A DNA stretch of 64,000 bases from an uncultured Oscillospiraceae bacterium (GTDB lineage: Bacteria > Bacillota > Clostridia > Oscillospirales > Oscillospiraceae), in the NCBI GenBank assembly GCA_934573935.1, contig CAKTMO010000005.1:17484-81483 (forward strand), given 5' to 3'. The notes beneath the pieces were generated by a model, which was not told the DNA's origin, searched no databases, and worked only from the letters and a program-made list of their open reading frames with translations. This document shows, one piece after another, positions 25,972 through 35,067 of this stretch (its first letter is position 1; each line of letters begins with the position of its first letter). The position numbers and the translations under genes are program-made.

Positions 25972-27753
25972 TCATCCGTTTGTGCCCATCTGCAGCAGCT
26001 GCTGCAGCACCGCCGCCGCGTCGCCGCGGCCCTGGGGGTCCGCCATGCCGGTCAGTGTCTTGCAATAGCCCAGCACCACCTCCGGCATCTGCCGATAGCG
26101 TGCCGTCAGTGTCTCCATGGCCTGCTGGGCATATACCCCATCGGCGTTCAGGTAATAGGCGCACAGGTAAGCCAGGGGCACGGTGTCCCAGTCAGGCAGA
26201 TGCGCCTGGTCATAGACGATGCCGTATTCCTCCGCGCTGACGCAGCAGATGTGCCCGCTGACCAGGAGATCCCACGGGATCTCCGCGCCGTCGTCGTTGA
26301 TCCACAGGGGATTTCTGTCCACCCCCATCCCGGCCCACCGCCACTCAGACTCCAGCGTTCCCGCTTTCTTCTCCCGCTCCAACAGGTCGATGAACGCCCG
26401 CAGACCCTCCGCGCTTTGCCGCGCCGCGTCGATCTCCTGGCGATAGGTATCTGCATACATGATGGGCATCCAGAATCCGCCCATCTCCGTTGGGCCTTTC
26501 AGATACGGCTCCCACGCCTGCCATTCCAGCCACTCCGCACCGTCGATCAGCGCCAGCGCCAGATAGCCCCGCAGATGCATCTCCGCGTTTTTGTTCCTGT
26601 CCCACGATCCCAGCAGCTCGTTGAAAATATGACGGACGGTGATGCCGGTGGCTCCCTCCTTCTGCCCGAGCTCCGAGTAATACGTATAGGTGGCCGTCTC
26701 ATCTGTGTTTTCTATCGTGGATCCTCCGCCCAGCTCCCGCATATCCAGTGCCTCCAGTATGGCGTCTACCGCCGCCTGGTCGTGTACATTTTCCGTTCGC
26801 AGCGCGTAAAGCGTCTGGGCATCCGACAGCTTCCATTTGCCGGGCTTTGTCAGCAGGCACGCGCCGATGGCCGCCGCCGCGATCAGCAGGACCACAACGG
26901 CCCACACCGCAGAGGATTTTTTGTTGATCACATTGTTCACCCTTTCTTTCACCGCAACCTCGCCAAAGGCGAGGGGACATACCGCCGCCATTCTGGGCTG
27001 GACGGCACAGCTTACCAGCGCACGGGAGTAGGCCGCCCGCTGGGCAGCGTCCGCGTGCTGCAGGGCCATCTCGTCGCAGGCGTTCTCCATGTCCCGCCCC
27101 AGCAGGGCATAGGCCGCCCACAGCACCGGATGGAACCAGTTCACCGCCAGCAGCACAAACGCCAGCGGCTTCCACACATGATCCCACCGGCGGATGTGGC
27201 ACCGCTCATGAGCCAGCACCAGGGGCAGATCCTTCTCCGCCACCGTCTCCGGCACGTAGATGCGGGGCGCCAGGATACCCAGCACGAAGGGTGTGCGCCA
27301 CCGTCCGCAGCGGTATATGTTTCCCTTCACCCGCACCGCCTGCCGCAGCGAGAGCCGCATCCACAGCAGGCTTGCCGCCATGTAGAGCAGCATGCACCCC
27401 ATGCCCGCCAGCCAGAGCCACGGCAGCGCGTCCGCGAGGGACGGGGCGTCCGCCGCGGACGCGGCGGCTGTCTGCGTAGGGATGGCCTGCACCGCCGGAG
27501 CGCTGGCCTTCGTCGTGCGCTGCATCTCGTGATACGCCTGACTGACCGGCGCTTCCGCCGCCTGAAGGCTCATGGAGCTTTCCACCGTCAGGCTCACCGG
27601 CAGCACCAGCCGCAGCGCCACCAGCGCCCACAGCAGACACAGCCACCGGCGGGCCACCCTTCCCCGCAGCAAAAACCGCACCGCCATCACCGCCAGAGCG
27701 ATCAGCCCCGCCTGCCAGGACAGCTCCAGGACCTTGCCAAACACGTCAGCCAT
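25972..27753 (-). CDS. BlaR1-type M56 membrane metallopeptidase
   Basis: This 593-residue protein has N-terminal membrane helices and a zinc peptidase domain with HERCH (H182, E183, H186), plus NACDEMAL supplying the third ligand near residue 224. A further helix follows at about 290. The C-terminal ~270 residues are not a penicillin-binding sensor: no SxxK/KTG set is seen. They form an unknown extracellular domain. In the BlaR1/MecR1 family, signal sensing activates the peptidase and leads to loss of the BlaI repressor. It overlaps the BlaI-type gene by 8 bases. The signal here is unlikely to be a beta-lactam. Confidence 0.85.
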   Translation of the reverse strand: MADVFGKVLELSWQAGLIALAVMAVRFLLRGRVARRWLCLLWALVALRLVLPVSLTVESSMSLQAAEAPVSQAYHEMQRTTKASAPAVQAIPTQTAAASAADAPSLADALPWLWLAGMGCMLLYMAASLLWMRLSLRQAVRVKGNIYRCGRWRTPFVLGILAPRIYVPETVAEKDLPLVLAHERCHIRRWDHVWKPLAFVLLAVNWFHPVLWAAYALLGRDMENACDEMALQHADAAQRAAYSRALVSCAVQPRMAAVCPLAFGEVAVKERVNNVINKKSSAVWAVVVLLIAAAAIGACLLTKPGKWKLSDAQTLYALRTENVHDQAAVDAILEALDMRELGGGSTIENTDETATYTYYSELGQKEGATGITVRHIFNELLGSWDRNKNAEMHLRGYLALALIDGAEWLEWQAWEPYLKGPTEMGGFWMPIMYADTYRQEIDAARQSAEGLRAFIDLLEREKKAGTLESEWRWAGMGVDRNPLWINDDGAEIPWDLLVSGHICCVSAEEYGIVYDQAHLPDWDTVPLAYLCAYYLNADGVYAQQAMETLTARYRQMPEVVLGYCKTLTGMADPQGRGDAAAVLQQLLQMGTNG

Positions 27754-28117
27754 GGCTCTCCTCCTCGAATCGGTCGATCATCCGCCGCAGCTCGTCGGCC
27801 TCCGCCGCCGTCAGGCCCTTGCCGCCCACAAAGGCGGCCAGAAAGCCCGGCAGGCTGCCGTGGAAGTTTTTGTCCACAAAGGCGCGGCTCTCGGCCTGCT
27901 GCACCGCCTCGCGCCCCACCTTCGCCGTGACCACGGCGTTCTCCGTGTGCACCACGCCCCGCTCCGTCAGCCGTTTGATGACGGTGTAGGTGGTGGATTT
28001 CTTCCACCCCAGCTCATCGGCGCACAGGCGCACCAGTTCGCTGCTCTTCACCGGTTCGTGCTGCCAGAGTATTTCGCAGAATCTCAGCTCGCTGTCAAAG
28101 ATCTTGGGTGTGTCCAT
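27746..28117 (-). CDS. BlaI/MecI/CopY family repressor
   Basis: This 123-residue winged-helix repressor (ELRFCEILWQHEPVKSSELV, then GWKKSTTYTVIKRLTERGVV) ends with the dimerising tail typical of BlaI. An ATG six bases earlier is too close to the AGGAGG site, so ATG 28117 is preferred. It is coexpressed with the M56 peptidase and probably controls this operon through the inverted repeat in its promoter. The sigma gene facing it starts near a related half-site and may be a second target. Confidence 0.85.
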   Translation of the reverse strand: MDTPKIFDSELRFCEILWQHEPVKSSELVRLCADELGWKKSTTYTVIKRLTERGVVHTENAVVTAKVGREAVQQAESRAFVDKNFHGSLPGFLAAFVGGKGLTAAEADELRRMIDRFEEESHG

Positions 28118-28142
28118 CGTCATGTCCTCCTTGGTCGAATTC

Positions 28143-28187
28143 GTTAGACCTTGCAGATAGTCTAACCTATTAGACCAAATCTGTCAA
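28143..28187 (-). promoter_or_regulatory. blaI promoter and operator
   Basis: On the minus strand TTGACA (28182-28187), a 17-base spacer and TAGACT (28159-28164) form the promoter. A perfect 7-bp inverted repeat (GTTAGAC 28143-28149, GTCTAAC 28160-28166) covers the -10 box. A further half-site TTAGACC lies in the spacer, and GGTCTAAT recurs at the -10 of the divergent sigma gene (about 28247-28254). Confidence 0.7.
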
Positions 28188-28226
28188 GGGTTTTTTACTT
28201 TTGCCAAAACTTCCTCACGGCAGGTG

Positions 28227-28254
28227 TTGCATTTTCCCCAAAAAACGGTCTAAT
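28227..28254 (+). promoter_or_regulatory. promoter of sigma-factor gene
   Basis: TTGCAT (28227-28232), a 16-base spacer and TCTAAT (28249-28254) lie about 30 bases before the sigma start. The -10 overlaps a BlaI-like half-site, which suggests shared control with the divergent repressor gene. Confidence 0.5.
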
Positions 28255-28285
28255 CTGATAGAAACCAACAGAACGGGGGATCAGG

Positions 28286-28861
28286 ATGCTGCCTATCATC
28301 GCGGCCCTGCCGGAATCTCCGGATGACCGGCAGTTTATGGGCAGGCTGTATGAGGAATACGAATCCCTGCTGTATGCCACCGCGCTGAAATACACCGCCT
28401 CGCATCCGGACGCCGAGGAGATCGTGCAGGAGTGCGTGGTAAAGCTCATGGGCAAGACGTCCACCCTGCGCGGCATGGAGCGCTGCGTTCTGGCGGGCTA
28501 TCTGGTGGCCGCCGTCAGAAACACCGCCATCCGTTATCTGCAAAAGGAGCGCAGCCGCCAAAAGCAGGCGGCGCCCATGGAGGAGGTCAGCGCCGCGGAG
28601 CTTCCCGCCCAGGAGCTGTCGCTGGATGAGCTGATGATCCTGTGGGAAAACCGCCGGCGGGTAAAGGCCGCGTGGCCTCTGCTTCCGGAAAGCGACCGCT
28701 ATCTGCTGGAGGGAAAGTATCTTTTGAACCTGTCGGACGAAGCGCTTGCCGCGCAGCTGCACTGCAAAATTGACAGCGTGCGGATGAAGCTGACCCGTGC
28801 CCGCAGGCGGGCATGGAAGCTTATTGAAAAACAGGAGGCGAAGGAAAATGACCAGACATGA
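28286..28861 (+). CDS. ECF-type RNA polymerase sigma factor
   Basis: This 191-residue sigma-70 family protein has region 2 (FMGRLYEEYESLLYATAL, HPDAEEIVQECVVKLM) and region 4 (LLEGKYLLNLSDEALAAQL, then VRMKLTRARRRAW). There is no region 1 or 3, so it belongs to the ECF group. The next gene overlaps it by 14 bases and encodes a single-pass membrane protein, which would be the regulator of its activity. That partner is frame-disrupted here, so the sigma factor may be unrestrained. Confidence 0.8.
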   Translation: MLPIIAALPESPDDRQFMGRLYEEYESLLYATALKYTASHPDAEEIVQECVVKLMGKTSTLRGMERCVLAGYLVAAVRNTAIRYLQKERSRQKQAAPMEEVSAAELPAQELSLDELMILWENRRRVKAAWPLLPESDRYLLEGKYLLNLSDEALAAQLHCKIDSVRMKLTRARRRAWKLIEKQEAKENDQT

Positions 28862-29575
28862 GGAATTGACCAGACAATACGAGGACGCCGTTTTTGCCCT
28901 ACTGCTGGAGGAGGTGGCCGCAGCGGAGGGCGCGCGGGCGCTGGCGGAGCTGGACGCTGCACCGGCCGTGCCCCACACGCTGACGAATCGCTGCCACGGC
29001 CGCATGGAGCGGCAGACCCTCCGGCGGCGCTGCAAGACATTTGGGCGGGGCTTTTCCCGTGTGATCGGCAAGGTAGCGGTGGTAGTGCTGGTGACAATGA
29101 TGCTCTTTACCGTGGTCTTCGCCGCCTCGCCGGAGTTCCGGCAGCGGACCATCGACCTGGTAACAGAAGTGTTCGACAGCTATACCGAGGTCTTCGCCAC
29201 AGAGGCGCAGCTTGCCGCCGGTCGAACGCCCATGCCCACGCTGACCGTGGGATGGATCCCCGACGGCTTTGCCCTGAATCACGCGGAGAGCGGGGAAATG
29301 GGATACGCGGAATACTATCGAAACAGCGCCGGTGTGGAATTCATGGTGGGCGTCTACGACCTCTCCTGCGGCAGTCTCTATCTGGAAAACGGCGGGGCGG
29401 CCACGCAGAAGATCACCCTGCGCGATACCGAGGGCTATATAGCCACCGACGAAGACGGCTCCGTTCAGGTGCTCTGGCAGATCAACGGCAGCGACGCCTG
29501 GGTGGGCTAGGCTACATCATCAACGGCCCCGCCGAGACGCTGCTGCAGGTGGTGGAATCCCTGACCGTCAGTTGA
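28848..29575 (+). pseudogene. membrane DUF4367-like partner of sigma, 5-bp duplication frameshift
   Basis: The gene opens at ATG 28848 inside the sigma gene. It encodes a short cytoplasmic part, one helix (about 65-88) and an extracellular DUF4367-like domain (LTVGWIPDGFALNHAE, LRDTEGYIATDEDG). A perfect tandem duplication of GGCTA (29505-29509 and 29510-29514) creates TAG in the reading frame. Removing one copy restores WVGYIINGPAETLLQVVESL to a stop at 29575. The final strand and helix are thus lost from the predicted product. The layout suggests an anti-sigma factor (inference). Confidence 0.75.
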
Positions 29576-29630
29576 GCCCGCTGTCAGCGGGAAAAACAGC
29601 AGGTTTTATTCAAATTTTACCATTTTTTGA

Positions 29631-29659
29631 TAGACGATTGCCGCGGGACATGGTATAGT
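29631..29659 (+). promoter_or_regulatory. weak promoter before HAD gene
   Basis: TAGACG (29631-29636), a 17-base spacer and TATAGT (29654-29659) lie about 35 bases before the HAD start. Confidence 0.45.
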
Positions 29660-29694
29660 AGAAGCTGATCAAAATGAAGGGTGGGATCCGAACT

Positions 29695-30502
29695 ATGGAA
29701 TCGTTTGCTCCTTTGGATTTCAATGCGAAAAAAGGCTTTATCTGCGATATGGACGGCGTCATCTATCACGGCAACCGCATTTTGCCCGGCGTGGCGGAGT
29801 TCATCTAGTGGCTCCACGATGAGGACAAGGAATACCTTTTCCTGACCAACAACAGCGGCTATACCCCCCCCCGTGAGCTGAACCAGAAGCTGACCCGCAT
29901 GGGACTGGACGTGCCGGAGGAGCATTTCTACACCAGCGCTCTGGCTACGGCGGCCTTTCTGAAGGAGCAGGCCCCCGGCTGTTCCGTGTTCGCCATCGGC
30001 GAGGCGGGACTGCTGAACGCCCTGTATGACGCGGGGATCACCATGAACGATGTGAACCCCGACTACGTGGTGGTAGGCGAGGGCCGCTCCTATTCCCTGG
30101 ACACCCTGACCAAAGCCACCAATCTGGTGATGGCAGGCGCCAAGCTGATCGGCGCCAACTCCGATGTGTCCGGCCCCATTGAAAACGGCATCGCCCCCGC
30201 CTGCCGCGCCCTGATCTCCCCCATCGAGATGGCCACCGGCAAGCAGGCCTATTTCTGCGGCAAGCCCAATCCGCTTGATGATGCGCACCGGATTGCGGAT
30301 GCTGCACTGCCACTCCGCCGAGGCGGTGATGGTGGGCGACCGCATGGACACCGATGTGATCTCCGGCATGGAGAGCAGCATGTCCACGGTGCTGGTGCTC
30401 TCCGGTGTGTCCACCCCCGAAACGCTGAAGACCTATGCCTACCGCCCCAGCATCGTGCTGAACGGCGTGGGCGACATCCCCGCTCTGGCGCGGGCGCGCT
30501 GA
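29695..30502 (+). pseudogene. HAD-IIA phosphatase (NagD-like), nonsense and frameshift
   Basis: The gene encodes the HAD motifs FICDMDGVIYHG (nucleophile Asp), FLTNNSG (motif II) and, in another frame, VMVGDRMDTDV (motif IV). A TAG stop stands at 29806-29808 between GVAEFI and WLHDED. One extra T at about 30275 shifts the frame between GKPNPL and MMRTGLRM. The family removes phosphate from small metabolites such as p-nitrophenyl phosphate or nucleotides. Two independent lesions make it a pseudogene unless both are sequencing errors. Confidence 0.8.
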
Positions 30503-30537
30503 CTGTCCGGCCGCTGAAGGCGCGTGTCAAGAATCGC

Positions 30538-30568
30538 AAAAACGGAGACGCAGAGCGTCTCCGTTTTT
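30538..30568. terminator. bidirectional terminator
   Basis: A perfect 14-bp stem (30538-30551 with 30555-30568) is flanked by five As and five Ts, between the convergent HAD relic and the aminotransferase gene. Confidence 0.9.
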
Positions 30569-30607
30569 CTCATCGTGCTTTCTGTCGGCGCGTGCAGGTG
30601 CGAGGTA

Positions 30608-31837
30608 TCATTCTTTCGCCGTCCCGCGCTGCTCCCTGCGGATGGCCTCCACCATGCGGGTCAGGCCGGTCTCGATGATGCTGCGGGGCATGGCCAGATT
30701 CAGGCGGACATAGCCGTCGGCGTTGCCCACAAACATATCGTCTCCGCCCTCCAGCAGCACCCCCGCCCTATTGGCAAAGAAGTCCGGCATATCGGTGGTC
30801 TCCGGCAGGCACTTACCCAGGTCTATCCAGGCAAGGTAGGTGGCCTCGGGAATATACATGACCGCTTCCGGCAGCTCACGGGCAAGGAATTCTTTTACAA
30901 AGGTGAAATTACCATCCAGATAGGCCTTCAGCGCCTCGTGCCACGGGCCGCCGTGCGCATAAGCCGCTTTCGCCGCGGCCAAGGACAGGGGATTCACCAG
31001 ACCGGACAGCTTGTCCCGCTCCCTGAACCGGCGGCGGAGGCCCTCATCCCGAATGATGACGTTGGAGAAGGCCAGACCCGCCAGATTGAAGGTCTTGCTG
31101 GGGGCCATGCAGGTGATGAGCTTGGGATAGTCCGTCATGACCTTAGCCATGGGGATATGGCGGCGGCCGCAGCGGATCAGGTCGCAGTGGATCTCGTCGG
31201 ACACCACCCACAGGTTATATTTCCGCATGATCTCACCGGCGCGGCGCAGCTCCTCCTCCGTCCACATACGGCCGGTGGGGTTCTGGGGATTGCACCAGAA
31301 CACCAGCTTGCAGGCGGGATCGGCGCACTTCCTCTCAAAGTCCTCGAAGTCCACTTCAAAGGTGCCGTCTCCTTTTTTGCGCAGCGGTGAGGTCAGCACA
31401 CCCACACCGGCGTACTTCGCCGCGTTGGCAAAGCTGCCGTAGGCTGGGGTGTGCACCAGCACCTTTTCGCCTCTGGTACACAGGATCTCCGTCAGCTGAT
31501 ACAGGGCGGGAACGATGCCCGGCGTCACGCAGATCTGCTCCTGCGGGAAACTCCAGTCGTAGTGCTCCCTGCACCACTGGGAAAAAGCGTTGTAATAGGT
31601 ATCATCATACAGGCCGGTGTAGCCGAAGATGCGGCGGTCGATGCGGCTGCGGATGGCGTCCAGGATCTCCGGCGCCACGGCGAACTCCATATCGGCCACC
31701 CACATGCGGACAAATTCATCGTCCTTATAGGGGAAGGCCTTTTCGGGGCCCGCATGGAAGAGGCTGCTCCGGAAGCCGTCGGTGTTCACGGCGTTGGTAT
31801 GACGGCGGTCAATGATCTCGTCAAAGTTGTAGGTCAT
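30608..31837 (-). CDS. MalY/PatB family PLP aminotransferase (C-S lyase type)
   Basis: This 409-residue fold-type I PLP enzyme has CNPQNPTGR (182-190), SDEIHCDL with Asp214, and SKTFNLAG with the Schiff-base Lys248. The PatB/MalY subgroup cleaves cystathionine or cysteine conjugates (beta C-S lyase) and often has an aminotransferase label. ATG 31837 is preceded by an AGGAGC site; the upstream extension of 38 residues is not protein-like. It stands alone between two terminators. The substrate is not known. Confidence 0.85.
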   Translation of the reverse strand: MTYNFDEIIDRRHTNAVNTDGFRSSLFHAGPEKAFPYKDDEFVRMWVADMEFAVAPEILDAIRSRIDRRIFGYTGLYDDTYYNAFSQWCREHYDWSFPQEQICVTPGIVPALYQLTEILCTRGEKVLVHTPAYGSFANAAKYAGVGVLTSPLRKKGDGTFEVDFEDFERKCADPACKLVFWCNPQNPTGRMWTEEELRRAGEIMRKYNLWVVSDEIHCDLIRCGRRHIPMAKVMTDYPKLITCMAPSKTFNLAGLAFSNVIIRDEGLRRRFRERDKLSGLVNPLSLAAAKAAYAHGGPWHEALKAYLDGNFTFVKEFLARELPEAVMYIPEATYLAWIDLGKCLPETTDMPDFFANRAGVLLEGGDDMFVGNADGYVRLNLAMPRSIIETGLTRMVEAIRREQRGTAKE

Positions 31838-32060
31838 GATGGCTGCTCCTTTCTCTTTCAATGGTACAACATATATCGTGTAACGCTCTGTCAATCGGCG
31901 GAGACCTTCCCGGCTCCGCCGACTTCGTGTCATTCCGCAGCGACGCCGCACAAAGAAATGCGTTCCGATCCTGTATCTCCCTGCGCGGCCCGCTTTTCTA
32001 CCATCGTATCATATTTCCGCCAAAAATCAATAATGCTTTTTACCGGATCCCTTTCGGCAG
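31838..32060. other. intergenic region before the aminotransferase gene
   Basis: No gene is visible. A TTGACA on the minus strand (31889-31894) has only a poor -10 partner, and a GC-rich stem (about 31896-31920) sits just upstream of it. No known riboswitch was recognised. Confidence 0.4.
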
Positions 32061-32103
32061 AAAAAAACCCCGTCTCAAACCTGTTGTTTGAGACGGGGTT
32101 TTC
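32061..32103 (-). terminator. terminator of the matrix operon
   Basis: A perfect 16-bp stem (32065-32080 with 32086-32101) reading leftwards ends in seven Ts. It stands about 115 bases after the last gene of the ten-gene operon. Confidence 0.9.
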
Positions 32104-32218
32104 CGCTGCGTGCCGCTTTGGTTGCTTTTTCAAATTTTGCGCAGTCTTCTTTTCGTCAACGCGTCCGGGCCGCAGCGTATGGGGAGGGGAGTTTGATCTG
32201 TCATCTTGCTTCCGTAGT

Positions 32219-33670
32219 TCAGTGCCGAGAAGTCCTGCTCTTCTTCTGGAGGAAGATCAGGAGGAGCCCCGCGCCGGAAACAAGCACCGCCGCACTGTAT
32301 AGCAGCAGATTCATATTGTCGCCGGTCTTCGGATCCGATCCCTTCGTTCCATCCGTGATATCCTCCACGATGAACTTCCAGTCGATCTGCGTCAGCTGAT
32401 CGGCGTACGTCATGGGCGTATCCTTATCCAGCGTCAACTCCACACGGAGCTTGCCGCTCTTTTTGCCGCCGTATTCGCCCAGCAACACAACTTCTTGCAG
32501 GTCGTTGATGCTGCCCTTATAGTCCTTGCCCAGCGCCGTGCCATCGTAAATGAGCTTGTCGCCGTTATAGACCTTCATGGCGATCCGCTCCAGCAGATCG
32601 CGCGGCAGCTTGTCCTGCTTCTCCTTGGGCACCACCTGCAGATAGACCTTACAGCTCTTGTCCGTCTGATTCTCGATCACCAGCGTGTCCTCGTAGACCT
32701 CGCCGGGCATCATGTTCAGGTGGCTCATAAACCAGTTTTCTTCGGGCTTGGAGGGCGTATAGGTCAACACGCCGTTCTTCTCCTCCAGATACAGCTTCTT
32801 CAAAGCCACGCTGTCATCGCGGCTGTAATCCGCATCGCTGCCGGAAACGGCAATAGTTTTCAGATAGCTGATAACGGATTGATCCGCCCCGCTCTCATCG
32901 CCAAACACAGCTTTCACGGCGGAGGCCGTGGCCTGCACCGTGTTCATGGTGGCGGTCAGCGTAAAGCGGGAGCTCTGGTAATCATAGGTGGGATTTTTGG
33001 TGCTGGTGGTAACCCACTGCTGCGCCGCCTTGTCCCACACTGTCCGTGTGGCAAGGGTGACTGCCTGGATCTGGGGATTCATGGTCACGCCATCCAAAAG
33101 GAGCGGGGTTTCCTCGCCCTTATCCAGCACGCCCATGTAATAAAACGTCAAATATCCGTCACTGTCCGGCGTCTCGCGCATCAGCAGCCATTTTCCGGCG
33201 GCATCCTTCACCTTGGACACGGTAGGAAGGCCCAGACGGGCCGTGCTGCCCGACGCTTTGCCAAAGTCCAGAAGAACAACATTCTTGCCCCACTGCATCA
33301 GCGCGGCATAGCTTTCTCCATCCGATGTCTGAAAGGTGTTCGGGATGCTCTCGCCCTTTTTTGGGGGGACGATGTTTCCGTCGGCGTCGGTGACGTTCTC
33401 CTTGCGTACCCAGCTCTGGTGGAGCTTGATACTGGCAAACACGGGCACCGTGCCGTTGTTGCGCACCTTTACATCCTTATTCACAGAAATACCGGGCTGC
33501 CAGTCGCTGGGCGGCACGAACTCCTCCACCAGCTCCGTCGCATATTCCCCGGTGCGGAATTCGTTGACAGCCTGCTGCGTCTGGGTGCCGTAGGCGACGG
33601 TTCCGCCCATGATCCCCAACGCCAGCAGCGCCGCCAGTGCCAGCACCCGGTACCGCTTTCGTTTCTTCAT
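32219..33670 (-). CDS. BsaA/TasA-like matrix protein with sortase-type anchor
   Basis: This 483-residue secreted protein is the last gene of the matrix operon. The signal region (MKKRKRYRVLALAALLALGI, then MGGTVAYGTQTQ) resembles SipW-dependent precursors. The mature start EFRTGEYATELVEEFVPPSDWQPG matches the strand pattern of the other BsaA-like proteins here. A second half contains MMPGEVYEDTLVIEN, a surface-protein beta-sandwich. The C-terminus has SDPKTGD, a hydrophobic helix and a basic tail, a sortase-type sorting signal. It may therefore be the wall anchor or base of the fibre. ATG 33670 is favoured by an AGGA site; a start 15 bases earlier has none. Confidence 0.8.
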   Translation of the reverse strand: MKKRKRYRVLALAALLALGIMGGTVAYGTQTQQAVNEFRTGEYATELVEEFVPPSDWQPGISVNKDVKVRNNGTVPVFASIKLHQSWVRKENVTDADGNIVPPKKGESIPNTFQTSDGESYAALMQWGKNVVLLDFGKASGSTARLGLPTVSKVKDAAGKWLLMRETPDSDGYLTFYYMGVLDKGEETPLLLDGVTMNPQIQAVTLATRTVWDKAAQQWVTTSTKNPTYDYQSSRFTLTATMNTVQATASAVKAVFGDESGADQSVISYLKTIAVSGSDADYSRDDSVALKKLYLEEKNGVLTYTPSKPEENWFMSHLNMMPGEVYEDTLVIENQTDKSCKVYLQVVPKEKQDKLPRDLLERIAMKVYNGDKLIYDGTALGKDYKGSINDLQEVVLLGEYGGKKSGKLRVELTLDKDTPMTYADQLTQIDWKFIVEDITDGTKGSDPKTGDNMNLLLYSAAVLVSGAGLLLIFLQKKSRTSRH

Positions 33671-33699
33671 GTTCCTATTCCTCATTTGTACGCATGCGA

Positions 33700-34230
33700 T
33701 CACGTCTCGTCGGAGAGCCCTTGCAGCTTCTCCCACACCGTCTCGCCGGCGGTCTTTTTCTTTTTTTCCGGCGTCAGAAGAATATCCAGCACCAGAATAA
33801 TGCCGCAGGCGCCCAACACATACCACTGCTGGGCATAACGCACAAAGTAACCGACATAGGGGATGGCGAACCCCGTGGTCTTACCCGCTACCCGCGAATA
33901 GGGCACGGGGTTCACATCCTCCGTCTCATTGTGGTCACCCTTTGTGGTAAAGCTCTGCGCGGTGTCGTCCTTTGCTGTCACGCGATGGGTCGCCAGCTCG
34001 CCATCCTCCCCGATGCGGAAGGTGATAGGATCACCCACCGCGATATCTTCGTAGGCGGCACTTTTATAATAGGTCACGCTGCCCACAGGGTAGCTGGGCA
34101 GCATACTGCCTGACAGCACCACCACGGGATGATAACCCGCCACCAGCGGCGCGATCAGCAGCAGCGTCAACGCAATGACCGTCAGCACGAGCCATGTCAA
34201 TGCCCGTACCACAGCAGAAACCACTTTCAT
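33700..34230 (-). CDS. sipW: SipW-type signal peptidase I
   Basis: This 176-residue membrane peptidase has the catalytic Ser in LSGSMLPSYPVGS (Ser42) and His instead of Lys as general base (THRV, His82). That defines the SipW/archaeal-eukaryotic type. It has helices at both ends (about 8-30 and 125-152). SipW processes TasA- and BsaA-like fibre proteins, five of which are encoded in this operon directly around it. It lies 9 bases after the next upstream gene, so it is cotranscribed. Confidence 0.9.
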   Translation of the reverse strand: MKVVSAVVRALTWLVLTVIALTLLLIAPLVAGYHPVVVLSGSMLPSYPVGSVTYYKSAAYEDIAVGDPITFRIGEDGELATHRVTAKDDTAQSFTTKGDHNETEDVNPVPYSRVAGKTTGFAIPYVGYFVRYAQQWYVLGACGIILVLDILLTPEKKKKTAGETVWEKLQGLSDET

Positions 34231-34239
34231 TGTTGCTCC

Positions 34240-35061
34240 TTACTTCAGATCCCAGGTAGTATTGGCCGGCATCGTCGTCAGCTTCCACTCCTCCTGCACC
34301 GCGGCCAGGGTCGCCTGGCATGTTTCCGCGGTGATAGTCAGGGTGTAATCCGCGCCGGCGTAGCCCATTGCGTTGGGATCCAACTTGGAAATCGTGCGGG
34401 TAAAAATCTTGTTGTTAGAATTCCCGGGTGCGGGTACTGCACCATCGAAGGACTTCCAGCCACCGGTTGCCGTTTTATCATCACCAGTCTCGCCGGGCTC
34501 AAAGTTGAGCGCGGCGGTTCCCTCATGGTAGTAGCTGGTGACGGTATACTTGCCCATATCGGCATCTTTATCCAGCGTAATGGCGCACAGCAGCGCTTGC
34601 GTCTCACTACCCGCGGTCAGTTGGGTGTTATAATACCAGTAGCCATCGGCAGAGTTGAACGTCCAATTGGTGCTGTCGAGCTCCTTGGACACCACGGTCT
34701 TGTCGTTATCGACCTTGCCATCCGTGGCATCCTGCTGATTTACAGTGGTGATATTGCTTTTGTTCGTGGTGGAGTCGATGGTCTTAAAGGCTTGGCTGTT
34801 CCGCGCCCAGGTCTCCTCCATCTTCACGCGAACCACCTGGGGATATTCGCCGGTGTTCTTCACGGCGAAGATCTTATCCACCTTCTGGCCGGGCTGCCAG
34901 TCATCGCGGGGGGTAAATTCCTCGGTAATGGTGCTGCCGTAGGTCTTGGTCTGCAGCTGGTTATTCATGTGGGCTTCATTGGTATAATAGGCCCAAGTGC
35001 AGCCCAGCACCGTCAGCAGCGACAGCCCCGCGGCAAGCCATGCTTTTGTTTTGCGTTTCAC
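34240..35061 (-). CDS. BsaA/TasA-like secreted matrix protein
   Basis: This 273-residue protein has a SipW-type signal (MKRKTKAWLAAGLSLLTVLG, then CTWAYYTNEAH). It shares with its neighbours the block KTYGSTITEEFTPRDDWQPGQK, the VKNTGEYPQVVRVKMEETW strand and the WYYNTQLTAGSET motif. The family forms extracellular fibres or matrix in Firmicute biofilms. It lies between sipW and another copy with 6-9 base gaps, so tandem duplication and tight coexpression are evident. Confidence 0.85.
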   Translation of the reverse strand: MKRKTKAWLAAGLSLLTVLGCTWAYYTNEAHMNNQLQTKTYGSTITEEFTPRDDWQPGQKVDKIFAVKNTGEYPQVVRVKMEETWARNSQAFKTIDSTTNKSNITTVNQQDATDGKVDNDKTVVSKELDSTNWTFNSADGYWYYNTQLTAGSETQALLCAITLDKDADMGKYTVTSYYHEGTAALNFEPGETGDDKTATGGWKSFDGAVPAPGNSNNKIFTRTISKLDPNAMGYAGADYTLTITAETCQATLAAVQEEWKLTTMPANTTWDLK

Positions 35062-35067
35062 GGCTGA

